This document shows, piece after piece, positions 1 through 13,869 of a stretch of 64,000 nucleotides of DNA. Numbering within the stretch: position 1 is the stretch's first letter; each line of letters begins with the position of its first letter. The notes beneath the pieces are model-generated. The model searched no databases and was not told the origin of the DNA. It worked only from the letters and a program-made list of their open reading frames with translations. Position numbers and translations under genes: made by a program. The DNA is from Helicoverpa zea (taxonomy: Eukaryota > Arthropoda > Insecta > Lepidoptera > Noctuidae): NCBI RefSeq assembly GCF_022581195.2, contig NC_061454.1:7564001-7628000 (forward strand). Reading direction: 5' to 3'.

Positions 1-2496
1 GGGAGTTATTAGTGTAAAGGGCGTTTTATTTTCTCATACCTAGGGCTCTCCAGAGGGCTCGAACGGGTATACATTACGTTACATTATTCCGTACCTCCTT
101 AATTGAAGTGCTAACAGCTATATGATGTAATAAAAGCTAGGCTGTCGGTTCTCATCAATATTATGCTCTCCTAGGTAGAATTTTACTAGGGAAATTGGGA
201 TGTTTGGCTTTTATAGGATTATTTATTCAACATGTGGAGGCCTGTAAGAGCTTATATTTAATTAAATATTCAGTGAACTTGTGACATAAAACTTCCTTAA
301 GCAGGTACTTCTAAAGCAACTGTAACGTGATTATGTGACGCTCGGAAAATGCGCAGATCTTTATTTCCACACGACAGAGCACCTTTTGAGGACATAAAAG
401 TTTTCCGTTCACTTACTTTTAACTTTCTTTGGTTCCTATTCATAAAGTACGAAATTATTGTAATGTTATGCAATGTGTGTTACCCCTTGAATAAGTTGAG
501 TCGTCAAAGTTACTCTTTTAGGATGAAAATAGCGTAGGTATTTCGGTAGGTACACAGTCGCTCAAATTATCTGAAAATATTTGTATATTTTTGACTTACT
601 TTATGAATTATTATTTCTATTTTCCTGTTAAAAATCTTCCATTTTAACACTTGTTATTTCGTACATTATGTCATACTTAACATAAAGTCGCTTAAGTCAT
701 TGGCAGGTATACTTGAAACTAAACAGCTGCACGTCAAACTTTACTTCATCTCCAAACACATCGAGAGTATTTACAAATAATGTTCATTTTACGGTTTTTG
801 ACGAAATATCGGCAAATATTCTCGATAAAAAATGTGGTTGCAGAACTGGCGAGCGACCGAGCGTTGTCAATGAATAGATACCACTTAAGCCAAGTGTTTA
901 GTGTAGTGGAGTGGAGAACATGGTAGCTACTACTATATCTACGTAGACAATATGTGTTAGAGCGTCAAGTGTTGCTCTTGACTTCATAAAAACCGCTCGA
1001 ATGTACGTTGAATGGCGAAGGGACATACTCACGTGAATGTACTTTGAATGGAGTCACTAATACAGATTTTTCAAAATTGTATTCTTGTGCTCTCAATAAT
1101 AGACCTTTTCATCAATATTTAACCTTAAGTAACATGACGAAAACAACAAAGATGCTTGACATTCATGAATGAGATGAGAATGAAAAGGATCTATACATCA
1201 ATTTATCCACATTATGTGAAGTAAAATTTCTATATGCTTTTCGAAAATATAATAAACCAATACCTCAAGCTGACATGAGCGGTGTTCTGAATTTCTGTTT
1301 TCTCTCATATTATAGCGGACACGGACAAGACATTTGTTTTGTAACTCAAGCATGTTTCGAACCGTAATAAAAATCGCAATCAATCGTGTGAGGGTTCCTT
1401 TAAATATTCATTGAACGGTTAACTTTTCAATTTCGCTGCAGGCGTGTTTATTAATTCAATTATTCCGCAATATGGATTGAATGCAATTTGTTGTTACCAC
1501 CAAAATTTATTGATGTTGCTGCTGTACGATTGTTATCTAGTACTATTAGAGGTCTATAACGCTCTTCAATTAAGTAATTAGATATCTGTTGGACATAAGT
1601 ATCTGAACTAATTGTGTGGCGTGGTTTTTGTGACTCTTACGTAAAATATCGGTTACGAAATAGCAATATCGATGAACGTGCTTCGTTCTCCAGATAGTCT
1701 GTGTTAGTTACAAGTTCCCGTAGGTACTACAGCTTAATGATGTCGCCATGTTGCGCTATTTTCAACACTCTTTTTATTCGTGGATTTGTATGAAAAGCAT
1801 TGCTATAGCAAAAACTTTTCAAACTTATAAATTATGCACGTAATTACAAGTTTTGTTTTTAACATGTTAACAGGCTTTGTAAAATTAATTGTGTATTCTG
1901 TGGTTCATATAAATTTTCTTTCAAGTATTAAATTGTTTGTTTAAGAATTACATGGGACATTTCAGTAATTTTAAGATTGATGGCATGGTGATTTAGAATA
2001 CGGATTTACTACACAATGATGGCTCCGGAAGAGTGATTATATAGTCTTAGTCATTGTCGCCAAAATTCCGCAATCATCAAGATGCTTAATGAACAACATG
2101 CCTTCGTAAAATTTGCTTTTCGGAAATGAGACAAGCGTGAAAATAATTATAGGAAACAGTAGGTACCAGAAAAAGTACCTAATTACATGTTATCTACCTA
2201 AAGAATACTTATATGTCACTTGAACAATAGCCTGCCAGCAACCACGTACCTACTTTCTAAATAAGGTAAACTCTGACTCTAAATGCTTTAAATGGCCTCG
2301 TAATGGGTGTAGGGCAGTAATAGAAAAAACTTTGGCAGCATGCACCTTTAACCCCAAAACAAACCCAAAGTTGACTCTTTTCCTGTTCCTGTTCAGACAG
2401 GATCTACGAACTTGGAATAACAATGACTACTGAGTGGAAAGGAATGTTGCTAAATTGACCAAAATAAATAACATAAACATGAAGGTAGTTTTAGGG
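1..2496. other. Upstream region with no recognised gene
   Basis: AT-rich sequence. The only open frames are short (about 60 codons), on both strands, with no recognisable motif. I see no repeat with clear ends. It could be intergenic or could hold non-coding first exons of the receptor gene that starts at 9354; the sequence alone does not decide. Confidence 0.5.
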
Positions 2497-2500
2497 TACT

Positions 2501-4518
2501 CATCATCATCATCAGCCTATAGCAGTCCACTGCTGGACATAGGCCTCTCCAAGTGCACGCCACTGAGATCGATTTTCGGCTGCTCGCATCCAGCTCCTGC
2601 CAGCCGTCTTGCGCAAGTCATCACTCCACCGTGCCTGAGGACGTCCTACACTACGTTTGCCGAGGCGTGGTCTCCACTCTAGAACTCGTTTACCCCAACG
2701 GTTATCGGTTCTTCGGCTAATATGGCCAGCCCACTGCCACTTCAGCTTGCTGATTCGGTGGGCTATGTCGATGACTTTGGTTCTCTGACGGATTACCTCA
2801 TTTCTGATGCGATCCCTCAGAGAAATGCCAAGCATAGCTCTTTCCATAGCCCGCTGAGCGACTTTAAACTTGTGGACCAGCCGTACCGTCAGTGTCCACG
2901 TTTCGGCTCCGTAAGTCATGACAGGTAGGACGCACTGATTGAAGACTTTTGTCTTTAGGCACTGTGGGATCGACGATGTTAGGACTCGACGTAGCTTCCC
3001 AAATGCAGCCCAACCCAACTGAATTCTCCTATTTACCTCGTCCTCAAAGTTGTTTCTACCTAACTGCAATGTCTGCCCGAGGTATACATATTTCCGAACA
3101 ACTTCGACAACGGCGCCGTGTATCGCAATCGGTTCCGGTAGAACATGTTCATTGAACATGACCTTGGTTTTGTCCAAGTTCATCCGTAGGCCGATGCGTA
3201 GAGAAGATTCAGCCAGGTCGTTCAGCATCTGTTGTAGGTCCTGCAGCGTTTCCGCCATGATGATGATATCGTCAGCAAATCGCAAGTGAGAGATGTGTTC
3301 GCCATTGATGTTGATGCCGCGTCCTTTCCAGTTCAGCGTCTTGAACATATCCTCCATTGCATTAGTGAACAGTTTCGGGGAAATAACATCCCCTTGTCTC
3401 ACTCCTCGATGCAACGGTATGGGCCTTGTTTGCTGATTCTGTACTTGGGCCGACATTGTAGCGGCTTCGTAGAGACATCTCATCACTTGGATGTATCGCC
3501 AATCTACTTGACAACGCTGCAGGGACTCCAAAACAGACCAGATTTCAACCGAGTCAAAGGCCTTCTCATAGTCCACAAATGCTAGACATAGGGGCTGATT
3601 ATACTCTTCGGTCTTCTGTATAATCTGCCGCACTGTGTGGATGTGGTCTATGGTGCCGTATCCGCTCCGAAACCCAGCCTGCTCCGGTGGTTGGAATTCG
3701 TCGAGTCTCCGCGCAAGTCGGTTCGTGATCACTCTTGAGAACAGCTTATATACGTGGCTTAGGAGGGAAATGGGTCGATAGTTCTTCAGCTGGGTTTTGT
3801 ATCCCTTTTTGAAGAACAGGACGACAACACTCCTACTCCACGCCTCTGGAGTTCTCCCTTCGAAAAGGACGGCATTAAAAAGCTTCTGGAGCTCCCCCAG
3901 TACGGGCTTACCTCCCGCTTTTAATAGCTCTGTTGTAATGCCATCCTCGCCAGGGGCTTTTCCATTTTTGAGCTGTCTCAGAGCGATCTCGATTTCGCCA
4001 CTGCTGACTTCTGGCAGGTCTTCGGTGAAATGGCGTGTTAATGTGGCTCTAGAATCCTCATTTCCGGGATCAGGTCGAGATGCATGCGATGCGTATAACC
4101 GGCCATAGAAATTTTCCACTTCCGAAACGACTGCCGGTACCGAAGAAACGACTTCTCCACTTGTTGTGGTCAGCTTCGTCTAGTGGCTTCTTCCAAGAGA
4201 TTGTACGAACACCTTTGACTCCCGATTCCGCTCAATTGCTCTTTCAATGTCAAGAGTATTGGAGCACCGGAGGTCGCGTCGTACGTGCTTGTTGATCTCT
4301 TGGTTTAGAGCCCGCTTAGCTGACGAAGCGACAGGCGGGTTTTCACGTCGTTTCTTCATAAGCCCTAATGTCTCTTCCGAAAGCTTTGATTTCTTGCCCT
4401 TACGCTGCATGTTACAGAATCTCGAACCTTCCTCCCTGAGGCTCCGAACCACATATTCGTGGTTCTGGTACTCACACACTCCAAAACATAAGTCGGCCGA
4501 TGGTTTGTTTGGGCTCAT
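2501..4518 (-). mobile_element. 5'-truncated RTE-clade non-LTR retrotransposon
   Basis: Reading the minus strand, the element begins inside its ORF near 4518 and ends at 2501 in a short CATCATC tail, which is typical of insect RTE elements. The coding part lacks the apurinic endonuclease and starts in the linker before the reverse transcriptase. No convincing target duplication is visible. Loss of the 5' end is usual for target-primed reverse transcription. The copy lies upstream of the receptor gene and is presumably a dead insertion. Confidence 0.85.
2512..4518 (-). pseudogene. RTE reverse transcriptase, partial, one premature stop
   Basis: Two open stretches (4518-4180 and 4179-2512) lie in the same frame, separated only by a TAG at 4182-4180, so the copy is broken by a single nonsense change plus the missing 5' end. 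The reverse transcriptase is clear: a KAPGEDGIT block, KNYRPISLLSHVYKLFSRVI, an AGFRSGYGTIDH block, DYEKAFDSV, a GVRQGDVISPKLF block and the catalytic FADD in LRFADDIIIM. The C-terminus ends WTAIG followed by stop, in the usual RTE place just before the tail. The domain order and tail separate it from the I-type LINE further downstream. The missing N-terminal endonuclease means it cannot move itself. Confidence 0.85.
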
Positions 4519-7500
4519 AAATCAGTATAAGAGTAATGGTAGTCTTCACATTACAAAGATCAGGTATTCAGATTCAGATATAGGCATCTGGCATCTGGCG
4601 GTATCAGACTATCAGATTTTGACTGGAATCCAGATTAAATTTTTGAAAAATTGACAACTACTTATCGAGTCAACTGTCGGGCAACTGTTTAGTCTGCAGT
4701 GTGCGGATTCTCTTAGACGGGTGATAATATTTTGCCACCAGTAGCAAGAAAGCCACGTTCTAAGCAGCGGGACACTTAATACCCACAAACGTTTTATTAA
4801 CTCTAAAATAGTGCCCGCCTTTAGGCTACTGAAACTTTTATTAAAATTACTAGAGATACCGTCTGAGTCTAATTAAAATATACGACGACACAGACTGGGC
4901 TTTAGTTTCATTCTTGGTAAACTATGATAAAATATATTTTGACAGAAGGAAAGGCACATTAATTGTGAAAATTATACCTACGCGTCGTTTTTACATTTAG
5001 TTTAAATTAATTTAGTATAAATTAATGCATATTTTTCTTCCTTACGTCTGATTCATTTGGTTTGGCAGAGCAGCTCATATATTTCTGGCAGGGTATTGAT
5101 TATCTCAATACTGAAAAGGCAACAAAATTCATTGCGCTCGCATGTCTGAAAATGTGGTACACTCAACAACAAAAATAACTGAACTAACTGAATGTAAGTA
5201 CGTATACTAAACAATAATGTGTAGGTTTTCTAAAAGGCATTTTGTGTATGTTACACAATTACCCAGTAGGTTACGTGCTACTTTCATTTCGGAGCTTTAA
5301 ACATGGTAATATTTTAGGACTGAAATAACTTCGCCTACATCACCTGGGTAATGTATGGCTTTGTACAAAAATATTTTCTTGTTTTATATAAAAAAATTGA
5401 AACTGAATTGTTTCTGGCATAAAATATAAAATACGAGTTGCGCTGAAATTTTTTCATAACTATTGTTTTTTCCTGCTTCGCATGCAAATAGCGGTACCTG
5501 CTTTAAAATTATTGTGTTTTACGCGTATTTTTTTTTCGGACTCGTACGAATTGTATGAATATTTCAAACATCAAACGTCATAAGTAATTTCAATGTTTTT
5601 TCAATACACTGGGGACTGGAAAAAAATTGTCAGTCTATAATAGCTGTTCCCTAAAGTAGAAACAACTTTTTGCATCCATATAAAAAGTACCAGGCGTAGT
5701 TGCCACTTGACGCGGGTGAACCCGCTGGCGGAAACCTGTATTTTATTTTTTTAACACGTTCAACTGTTGAGTTCAATTTCGTAATTAATTCGATTTACCC
5801 ATTACAATGGAACCTATCAAAATTTTCCTTACTTTTCGCACCAATTTTCGTGAAGGGCGGAACCTTTTGGCGACGGCCCTTTACGAGATTTTTTCGTATT
5901 TTTATTGCTTGTATTCACTGCATAATAACGGGAATTACAAATGCTATATTTTCAATGGTGGCTCGTAATTATGTTCTATTGTTTTACTTAATAAAATTCT
6001 TATTAACTTTTGTTGCGAGTGACTGCCGCTTAGTCTCAAGGCACGGAATTAATTTTGTAAAAACAATTTTAAAGATTTCAAATATTGCGACCTTGATTCT
6101 AGGTATTTTGGTTATTTTTAGCTGTAACGGTAATCTGTTTATAACAAATGCTTTATACAATAACAGAAAAAACTATAAAACCATAAAATGGACACAGACA
6201 TTTATGAAACACGCATGGTTTCGCGGAAGCATAAATTTTGTTATGTCCGTTCATTTTCCTCTATTTAGTAACATCGGTTTTGTTTGAAACATTGATGAGT
6301 AATATCCAAAAAGTTTAATTAACAAGTAAACACGGTATGTTTGACGATGATAGTTTAGTACGGCAATATTTGAAATTGGCCGTAATTCAGTAGTATCAAC
6401 TTATCTATAGCAATCGAGGTAAGTGGAAAAAATAAGTATCATAAATACGTCTATCCTATCTCGGACTAAAACTTGATAGATTATCTGTTCCATAAAGATA
6501 CAAATAAAAATATACTCGTATTTTTTTCAATAAAAGAGCTTTTCGTTCGCTTTAATATCAATCCTCTTTTCTCGTTGTATTTAATGTTATCAAATTCTCT
6601 CGGTTTTTAATTTCGCATTGGGATTTGGCAGGGGAGCGGATTATGATGACGGCTTCTGTCGTCTTAAGGTCGGAAATAAATTATTATTTGTCTTAACAAC
6701 TAGACTCGAAATCTGAAATGAGCTATTTCCAGTTCTAATGAAAGTTTTGTAACGCAATTAAATTTGATATTGCTACAGATAAGACCTAGGCCTTATCTAC
6801 GCATTGAAGCCTGGCAATACATTCAGTATTACCTAAATAAATAACATGGCTTTCTGAGAAAGGCTTATTTCGTCTGGCAGTACTTATAGCAAATGTGGGC
6901 ATTAAATACTCGAACAAAACCAATTAATAAATTATATGTTCGTCTAATCTTCAGCCATAAATTGCACAATTCGTGGAATACCAAAGATCTTTGCTATATT
7001 GTTGTAACTTAATATACCTAATAAAGCATTTCAACTTGACTCAATTATTCTCAGTGAGGTGAAAAGATTCCTATAAAAAAGTTGTAAGTGAGAACGGATC
7101 ATCCTATTGATATAAAAATCTCGATCGTAAAACCCAAGATTAGTGTCGAGATTGTTGAAGGTATAAAACCTTAATAAGAAATAGTCCTGGAATGTCCTTT
7201 GAGAGTAATAAAAACACGAGAAGTAAAAACTGACTGTTTCTTTCAAGTATTTCTTTTATTGATAAAGCGATCTTTGTGGTTTAGTACAGCAGGAAAGGTA
7301 ATATTTCATTTGGGGTCCTGAAGAGGGATGCGAGTGATTTGCGGAACGAGGTCTTTTGTCGAATGAACGTGCTTAAACACTAGGGTTTTTCCAAGCCTTA
7401 GTATTTTATTGTCCCGAAAAAAGAAAAATAGGGAAACTGTAACCTGTAAAATAATTATTTCTTTAGAGATGTAAGAAAACAAACAATGAAGGTTCTGCGA

Positions 7501-9288
7501 AACTTTGTGGTTTATCTGGCCTACGGTCGATAGGTACAAGATATTCTGTTTTTGGGATGAAATATCGCTTTTTTGCTGAGAATATTTTTTTGACCTGAAT
7601 TTTGTATAGGTTGATTAGTAGGAAGCACCCTAAACGGAAAATTCTATATTTGACATTCTCTGTCTGCATATTGATATTGTAAACGAAACGTGGTAATATT
7701 GAAGAAGGAAAGAAGGAAACGAAGATTCCATGCCCAATCTAATACATTTTATTATTTGGACAGGAAAATATTCAAGTAAGGCATTTAGTATACAAAACAG
7801 GATCTAATGAAATCCAGACGTTTGTATTGAAGTGTTTCTTTTTGTAAGACAGTTATTTATTACTGCGCATGGTTAGCAACGTGCTGGCTACCCTACACCT
7901 GTTTTATAAAAAACCGCGTTATTTTCACCTGTCTCAATTAAAAGGTATAGCAAGAGTTTTACAATCTATACAGCAGCGTTCGCTTTGATGTCGGCCGGTG
8001 CCGCGCGTATGTCTATTTATGCTGTCATCAGAATTTATGCAGCAGTTATCAACTATTATGCTGTCCACGTGGCCCGGAGCCTCGCGATGTTTTTCTGAGC
8101 ATGAAGATTTTTTAAAAGTGTGTTGTTAACTATGCTTCTAAAGATCAAAAGAACAAAGTAGGTGTAAAAATTGCCTAAATTCCAAGAACGAATCACGGAA
8201 TCGATATAATTCTCAGAAACACATGCATTGTGTGTGTCGCTGTAATATTACATTAGCTTGTTTATTTCTATAATTTTACACTATCAGAGCAAACCTCTCA
8301 TTTCAAATGGATAGTCTGGGATGATCGTCATAAGCTGGGTCTAATGTAGGCATTTTAAACTTTGATAACATACTATGTCACAGTTGTCCACACAAGTATG
8401 TGAAATTACCAACTATTGTTACAACTAGACCCTCATAATGTTAGGAACGGAAGTTTTGAAGGCTCAGAGTCTGGGTACTTGTTGTATCTTGGAACTAAAT
8501 CGTGTATCATCAGTCTGTCCATTATAGTAACATGGACAATGTCCAGTGTAATCCTATCAGCCTGTACTCGTAGGTTCGACCGTAATCCTGTCTGATGGGC
8601 CGGACCGCGACTGAATTCCACAACAAAACAGACGCAACGAGATTCCAATGTATTGAATGTTTTCTGACGGCAAAACCTATCAACGCGGAAGACATAAGGG
8701 GGATAATCTGACGAGCTAGTCGAACGATTCAACAAATTAAGTAGAAATAGAGAGCTACAGTGACTTCATTCGTAAGGCTTAGTCAGGTTATATGTTTATT
8801 GATTAAGTATGTGGCAGCATGTCTGTCTGTCAGTCTTGAATGTTTAATACGTTAATAATAGCGATAGACTGAGACCTACGTGCTGGAAACCACAGAAAAT
8901 TGCTCTTTTATATGAATAGCCACGACTACGTTGTGGGCAGAGAAGTTATAGGCACGGTCATAAATGGAATCGATTTTGTCTAAGAATTCACATGACTCAC
9001 ACAGGGATTATACGTTTATCGACTGGTTAATAAATAAACCCATAATTATCTACGTGTTAGAGAAACACGTCTAAGAAAAATGTGTTGGAAATTTCAAAAC
9101 ACAAATAACCTCCATAATTACTGTAAATACTAGGATACGGTTGTTTATTTACGATAACGGTTGGATTCCTCATGTTTGTTATGAATACACGTACCGTAAT
9201 TTAAAAATTGTGTATTTTGTTTTCCTTTATCGTCTTACCTGAATTTTTCTTTTTCTTCGTTCTAGAATGGTTCACATTTTTGTTTCAG
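4519..9288. other. Gene-poor stretch before the receptor gene
   Basis: No coding region is supportable. The longest frame (5700-6287, 195 codons) has no family motif, is rich in Phe and Ile as expected from AT-rich DNA, and begins inside a short GACGCGGGTGAA-type fragment also seen near 11953. A pyrimidine-rich tract followed by TTTCAG at 9283-9288 is a plausible splice acceptor for the exon that follows, which would place at least one untranslated exon somewhere upstream. Confidence 0.45.
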
Positions 9289-9291
9289 AAG

Positions 9292-9333
9292 ATGGCTGAC
9301 GAAGCGCGCGATTTAGTGATTAAAGAACCGTGA
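9292..9333 (+). promoter_or_regulatory. Upstream ORF in receptor 5' leader (13 codons)
   Basis: Just after the likely splice acceptor at 9288 an ATG (9292) opens a frame reading MADEARDLVIKEP, which ends in TGA at 9331-9333, 20 nt before the receptor ATG. Its start context, AAGATGG, has A at -3 and G at +4 and is stronger than that of the main start. If the mature transcript includes this segment, translation of the receptor would need leaky scanning or reinitiation. The exon's 5' edge is inferred from the splice-site sequence, not proven. Confidence 0.5.
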
Positions 9334-9353
9334 TCGACAAGTGAACAGAAAAT

Positions 9354-9573
9354 ATGTACGGTATCAGGTTATTTGTAAGCAAAGATTTTAGACAGAACAA
9401 TGTTTGGGGGCCCATCAATAAGACTGAGGCTGTCGACGGCGTGGCTGTCAACGTGTCGAGAGTGAACCAGACAATATACTCCTCCAGCGATGACGAATAC
9501 ATATTCGACAGAACGGATGTTCGCGCCATATTTATTACGCTGTACACCATCGTATTCTGCTGCTGTTTCTTTG
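9354..9573 (+). CDS. TrissinR: Trissin receptor-like GPCR, coding exon 1
   Basis: Encodes residues 1-73 and the first base of codon 74 of a 457-residue rhodopsin-like neuropeptide receptor in the plasma membrane. The ATG at 9354 is chosen because a TGA lies in frame at 9342-9344. The extracellular N-terminus has three N-glycosylation sequons (N22-K-T, N33-V-S, N38-Q-T) and an acidic patch before TM1, which starts near residue 58. The exon ends G|GTAAGT. There is no signal peptide, as is usual for this class. The whole receptor carries the expected GPCR marks: GN in TM1, LAVAD in TM2, Trp and Cys before TM3, ERY, Trp of TM4, Pro of TM5 and NPLLY in TM7. Its TM2-TM4 sequence looks most like the insect trissin receptor; a related peptide receptor remains possible. 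Confidence 0.75.
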
Positions 9574-10833
9574 GTAAGTAAAGTACTCTTAAAATACCTA
9601 CCCCCAGATACGTCGGTATCAATCGAAATTCCAATAGGTATGCGAGACCACTTTCAGAGAAAAAAACAACTTTAGTGTTTATTTCTACGAATTGAATAAC
9701 CCTAGCGAATTTTAAAAGTTCTATCCAAGTTCATGTCCTTTTAGTACTGCGTAACTATTCTATAATCTGTGGTACTGCTAGGAATGTAAATCGACTGAAA
9801 CAACACAGTTTATAATATACATAGAGAAAGGTACCTACTACATTAAGAACAAGAGTCGTAGATACCTATAGTAAATAAGCAAACTTCTCAGACATAATTC
9901 GCACCTTGTTTCGAGCACCCTGTAATGAACTTTGATTAACACAACACCAATGTCTTTAATTTGCAACGCGTACAAAATAATGTACCTAATTAAAACTTTC
10001 TTGTTTTAACCCCATGTAAACATTATATTTCGGCGTGTTTAATATTCGTCGGCTGTTCCTACTTTATTGTCCCCCCCGTGGTGTAAAACCCCCGTATTAC
10101 GAAGTGGATTTCAACGCCTTAGTAGAAATATGTATACATATATTTCCGTAGACAGCGAACCTGCCAAATAAGTAGGTACAATAGAGATTTTTTTCTTTAA
10201 GATTTTAGATTTATAGTAGTCGCTCTAAAATAAGGTCGCTTTTTATGGAATTTCAGGAAGAAATTCACAGCAAAATATTGTACAAGTTAAAATTTTCGAG
10301 CAATTTTCCTCATTTTATTTTTGTAGGTAGGTAATTGATTACCTTTTAAATACCTACTCGGGTGCGTTAAATTGTTGCCGTTCCTTTAAAGTATTCTTTG
10401 CACAAAATGTTATATAGGTACCAGTTTATTTTACTGTTTATTGAGAAGAAAAATCGGGAAAGAAAATTCCCACCGTAGAAAATATCCACTATGATCCCTA
10501 AGTCTTAATACTAGTAACTTGTAAAACTATGTATAGGTATTAGATATCTACACAAACCCAAACTCGTAGGCACTTATGAGCCCAAGGATTATAGCTGATC
10601 ACTAGAAGGCAGTATATTCCACGCAATGCACACACATTACCGCTGCAGCCTTCACGTACAAACAAACGAATAAACATTAATCAATTATGTCCATATACTG
10701 TGACATCATTAACAGTGTCAAATGAAACTCGTAATTAGCTGGAATTATCAGGAATCTCATATACACAGATTAATGTTCATCAACTATTTTGGTATATTGT
10801 AACTATATAAAATAAAACATCCATTCATCTTTT

Positions 10834-11000
10834 GCCTAGCCTTTTCCCAACTATAGTTGTAAGTTTCCAGTCTACTCGGATACGGCTGAGTACCAGAGCT
10901 TTAAAAAGAGCTACTGCCTATCTGACCTCCTCAACCCAGTTAAACGGGCAACCTTGGACTGAATGCCAAACTTTCTGACTTCCGACTACTCGTAACGTAC
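10834..11000 (-). repeat. Degenerate fragment of CATC-tailed SINE family
   Basis: Contains recognisable but decayed pieces of the element that is complete at 37445-37833, including GGCTGAGTACCAG and a CTGACCTCCTCAACCCAGTT block. It has no tRNA-like head and no clear target duplication. It is clearly older than the other copies. Confidence 0.7.
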
Positions 11001-13869
11001 ATACCGTTTGTCGAAAATATGTTTTTTGTTTTTATCAGAGGTTTGATGGCAAAGAATGGAACACGACGTCATAGTTAGTTATATACCTAGTAATTATAAA
11101 TTATTTTGACTATTTGTCAAAAAAAATTACTAAGTACTCGTGAATACCAGCTCGTTTTATCTTAAAAAACAAAGAGTGTAGCGTCGGTCTATTAATTTAT
11201 CATTGTTGTAGCATATGCTAACATAGCTTCTTTTGTCATTTATCATTCCCCGAGTTATTTTTTGCCTTTCCCCTGCCTCGGAATAATATAATGCAGAAAA
11301 CAGAAACTACCGTTCAAAAGGAATAAGATGATCTACACAATTTATTTTGTTTGTATAAATAAATTACAATATATATTAAAAATAAAGTTCTAGGTAATAT
11401 TATATTTCAGTAATTTTAGACCTTGAAAGATGCGAAATCACTGCATACAGTTTGGGCTTACCTAAGCGTTTAGGGAGAAATAAAACCTGAAATAAATAAA
11501 TTCGCAAAGACGAGCTTTTTACGCTCTGAAACACTATAAAATGAATAAAGTATTCATGATTACGAATAGAACCTGTGATAGAACTTACATTTAAAGCCAA
11601 AGTACTCAGGAGACAGGTGCCGTCAAGCTTTCTCATTAGGATAATTTAAATTGACAAATAGCTGGTACTTTTTAAATAGACAACTTTTTTCACTAGAATT
11701 ATAATATTATTCAAGATAATGACTTGTTTTTGTGGGCAGATTCTGTTGCCATACTTCCATAGTGTGAAATAAAGGAAAGAACTTTAGAAAATTAACTTTC
11801 GTGCCTTATCTCTCTCATCAATCATCAAAAGAAAGAAGTGTTAGTTACACCATTTTTAATTCAAGAACCTCTGAGCCAATTTGGCGAAATTTGAAGAGAA
11901 GGTCGAGGTAGCGTTTATTTCCTATTTGGGTATATGAAGTAGTTCACTAGAGACGCGGGTGAAACCTCTAGCAGAAGCTACAGTTCTTGAATGAAATATA
12001 TACTATATGACACGTGCTCGCTTTTATACCGCAAAATTAAAGTTATTCTCGGTAGTCAGTAATCCGAATATACACTTTATACAGAATTGTTTTTTTTTAG
12101 AAAAGTGAGGTAGACAAAACATGAATCTAACGCAAAATCTGAACAGATTCACGGAATAATAGTCTGAAAACATTACAAACATCATTAATCCTCATAACCT
12201 CAATGACTGATTATTTCCGTAATCGAAAACGATTTACCATCGTTTTTCACTTGCATTAAATCGATGAGAGAGTTCAAAAACTACGTGCTCGTAACTTTCA
12301 TGAGTTGCCAATAAAATCTGTGATCAGGCCTCCCGAGCGTTATAGGGTTACAATATTTTGCTCAAACAAAAAAAAATCAGCATCGTTATGTAGGCATTTT
12401 TTTTTGGTACTAGATATTTAAAATAGGAAAAAAATACGTGTGGCACTCGGGGACTGCCGCGGTAAAGCTATTGCATAGCATTCTGTATCAACAGTATTTC
12501 TTTTTCTTTGATATTAATTCAAGTTACACTTTTTGAGCGTGGTGACCGATAGGAAAACAAATTTTTCTTTTTTATTAAATAAATAAAAAGTTAATATTGT
12601 TCAAAATATTTTTTATTATTTTACAATACATGTGGGTTTTATTATCTTTCTCACAAACAGCTGATTATGTATCCGTCCGATTTCGGAGCAGCTCGTCAAG
12701 TACAATACGTCTAATCGCACGACACACAGCGCCGTGTCGAAGACTGCCGAACTGACACGACGTTAGACGATGCACGGCCTTCAAGCCACACCTCCGGAGC
12801 GTGAGGTTTTTTCGTTACGGAATTTCTGGATTTGGTCCCCGCGCTCAAGGCCTGCGATAGAAGCTATGCAATAGCTTAATAATTATTATTCAATCTATTT
12901 TGAGCTAGCATTTCTCTATAATTGCGAGCATAAAATAAAATACAAACAAAAATATTTTTTCAGAGCCGTGGGTGCGTTTATGAACCAAACGTATGGTACG
13001 CAAACAGTGGGACTGAACAGTTTCTGTTTGCTCATTCATTAAACAGTTTAAAAAAATCAATATTACCTACTTACTTTATAAATGGCAATCCATAAAGAGT
13101 CAATTGTGTTTGAACATTACGTTCGAATTGAGAACCTCTTTGGAAAATCGGTTAAAATAATAGAGCTTTTTAACGCAAAATATATACCCGCGGAAACAGA
13201 ATCTTCCAGTACATTTTGGTACACGCGTAAAACAATTTCCATCGAAATATTGTATCAAAGCAATTCCAGGTTAGATTCTTGTCCTATTTTCATTCTTTTA
13301 CGAGTAAATTCCTATTGTAAAATATTTTCTCCGTAACGCGCAATATTTTCAACTAATTTTCTAAAAAGCTTCGAGTACGGGTATAGTTAATGTATCTACC
13401 TACATAAATTACGAACAATGTGAAAATTACAGCAGAATATTTATAAAATATTTTTACACCTGAAACCAAATTTTCATTACTGGATTTAAGTACGTACTTA
13501 TTAAGAAACGAATAAACAAAAGTTAGTAGACTTGAAAGGTGGGTTGTTATATTTTACTGAGCTAATAACAATTTCAATTACTATAATTCATTATAAATAC
13601 TATTTTCTCTGCAAACTTTGGCGTTAAAAGGAATTATCAGATAAAGCTAATGGTTTTATACAACAATGTTGCGAGGGAGATTCCTCAATTTCGGTAACTG
13701 GGTAAGTTGCCAGTAGGCTTAATATTTGTGCCTTACCAATATTTAATCAGAAAGCTTAATGATCATTTCTCGTTCCTTTATAAGACAGGAACACGCTTTT
13801 ACTTTTGGTTTAATATTTTCTTTGTATTAATTATGCTTGCTTTATTCGAAATGTTAGGCCTATCTTCTT

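Noticed and set aside
5700..6287. 195-codon open frame
   Set aside because: No motif, Phe/Ile/Asn-rich as from AT-rich DNA, starts in a repeat fragment. A run of hydrophobic residues here is compositional.
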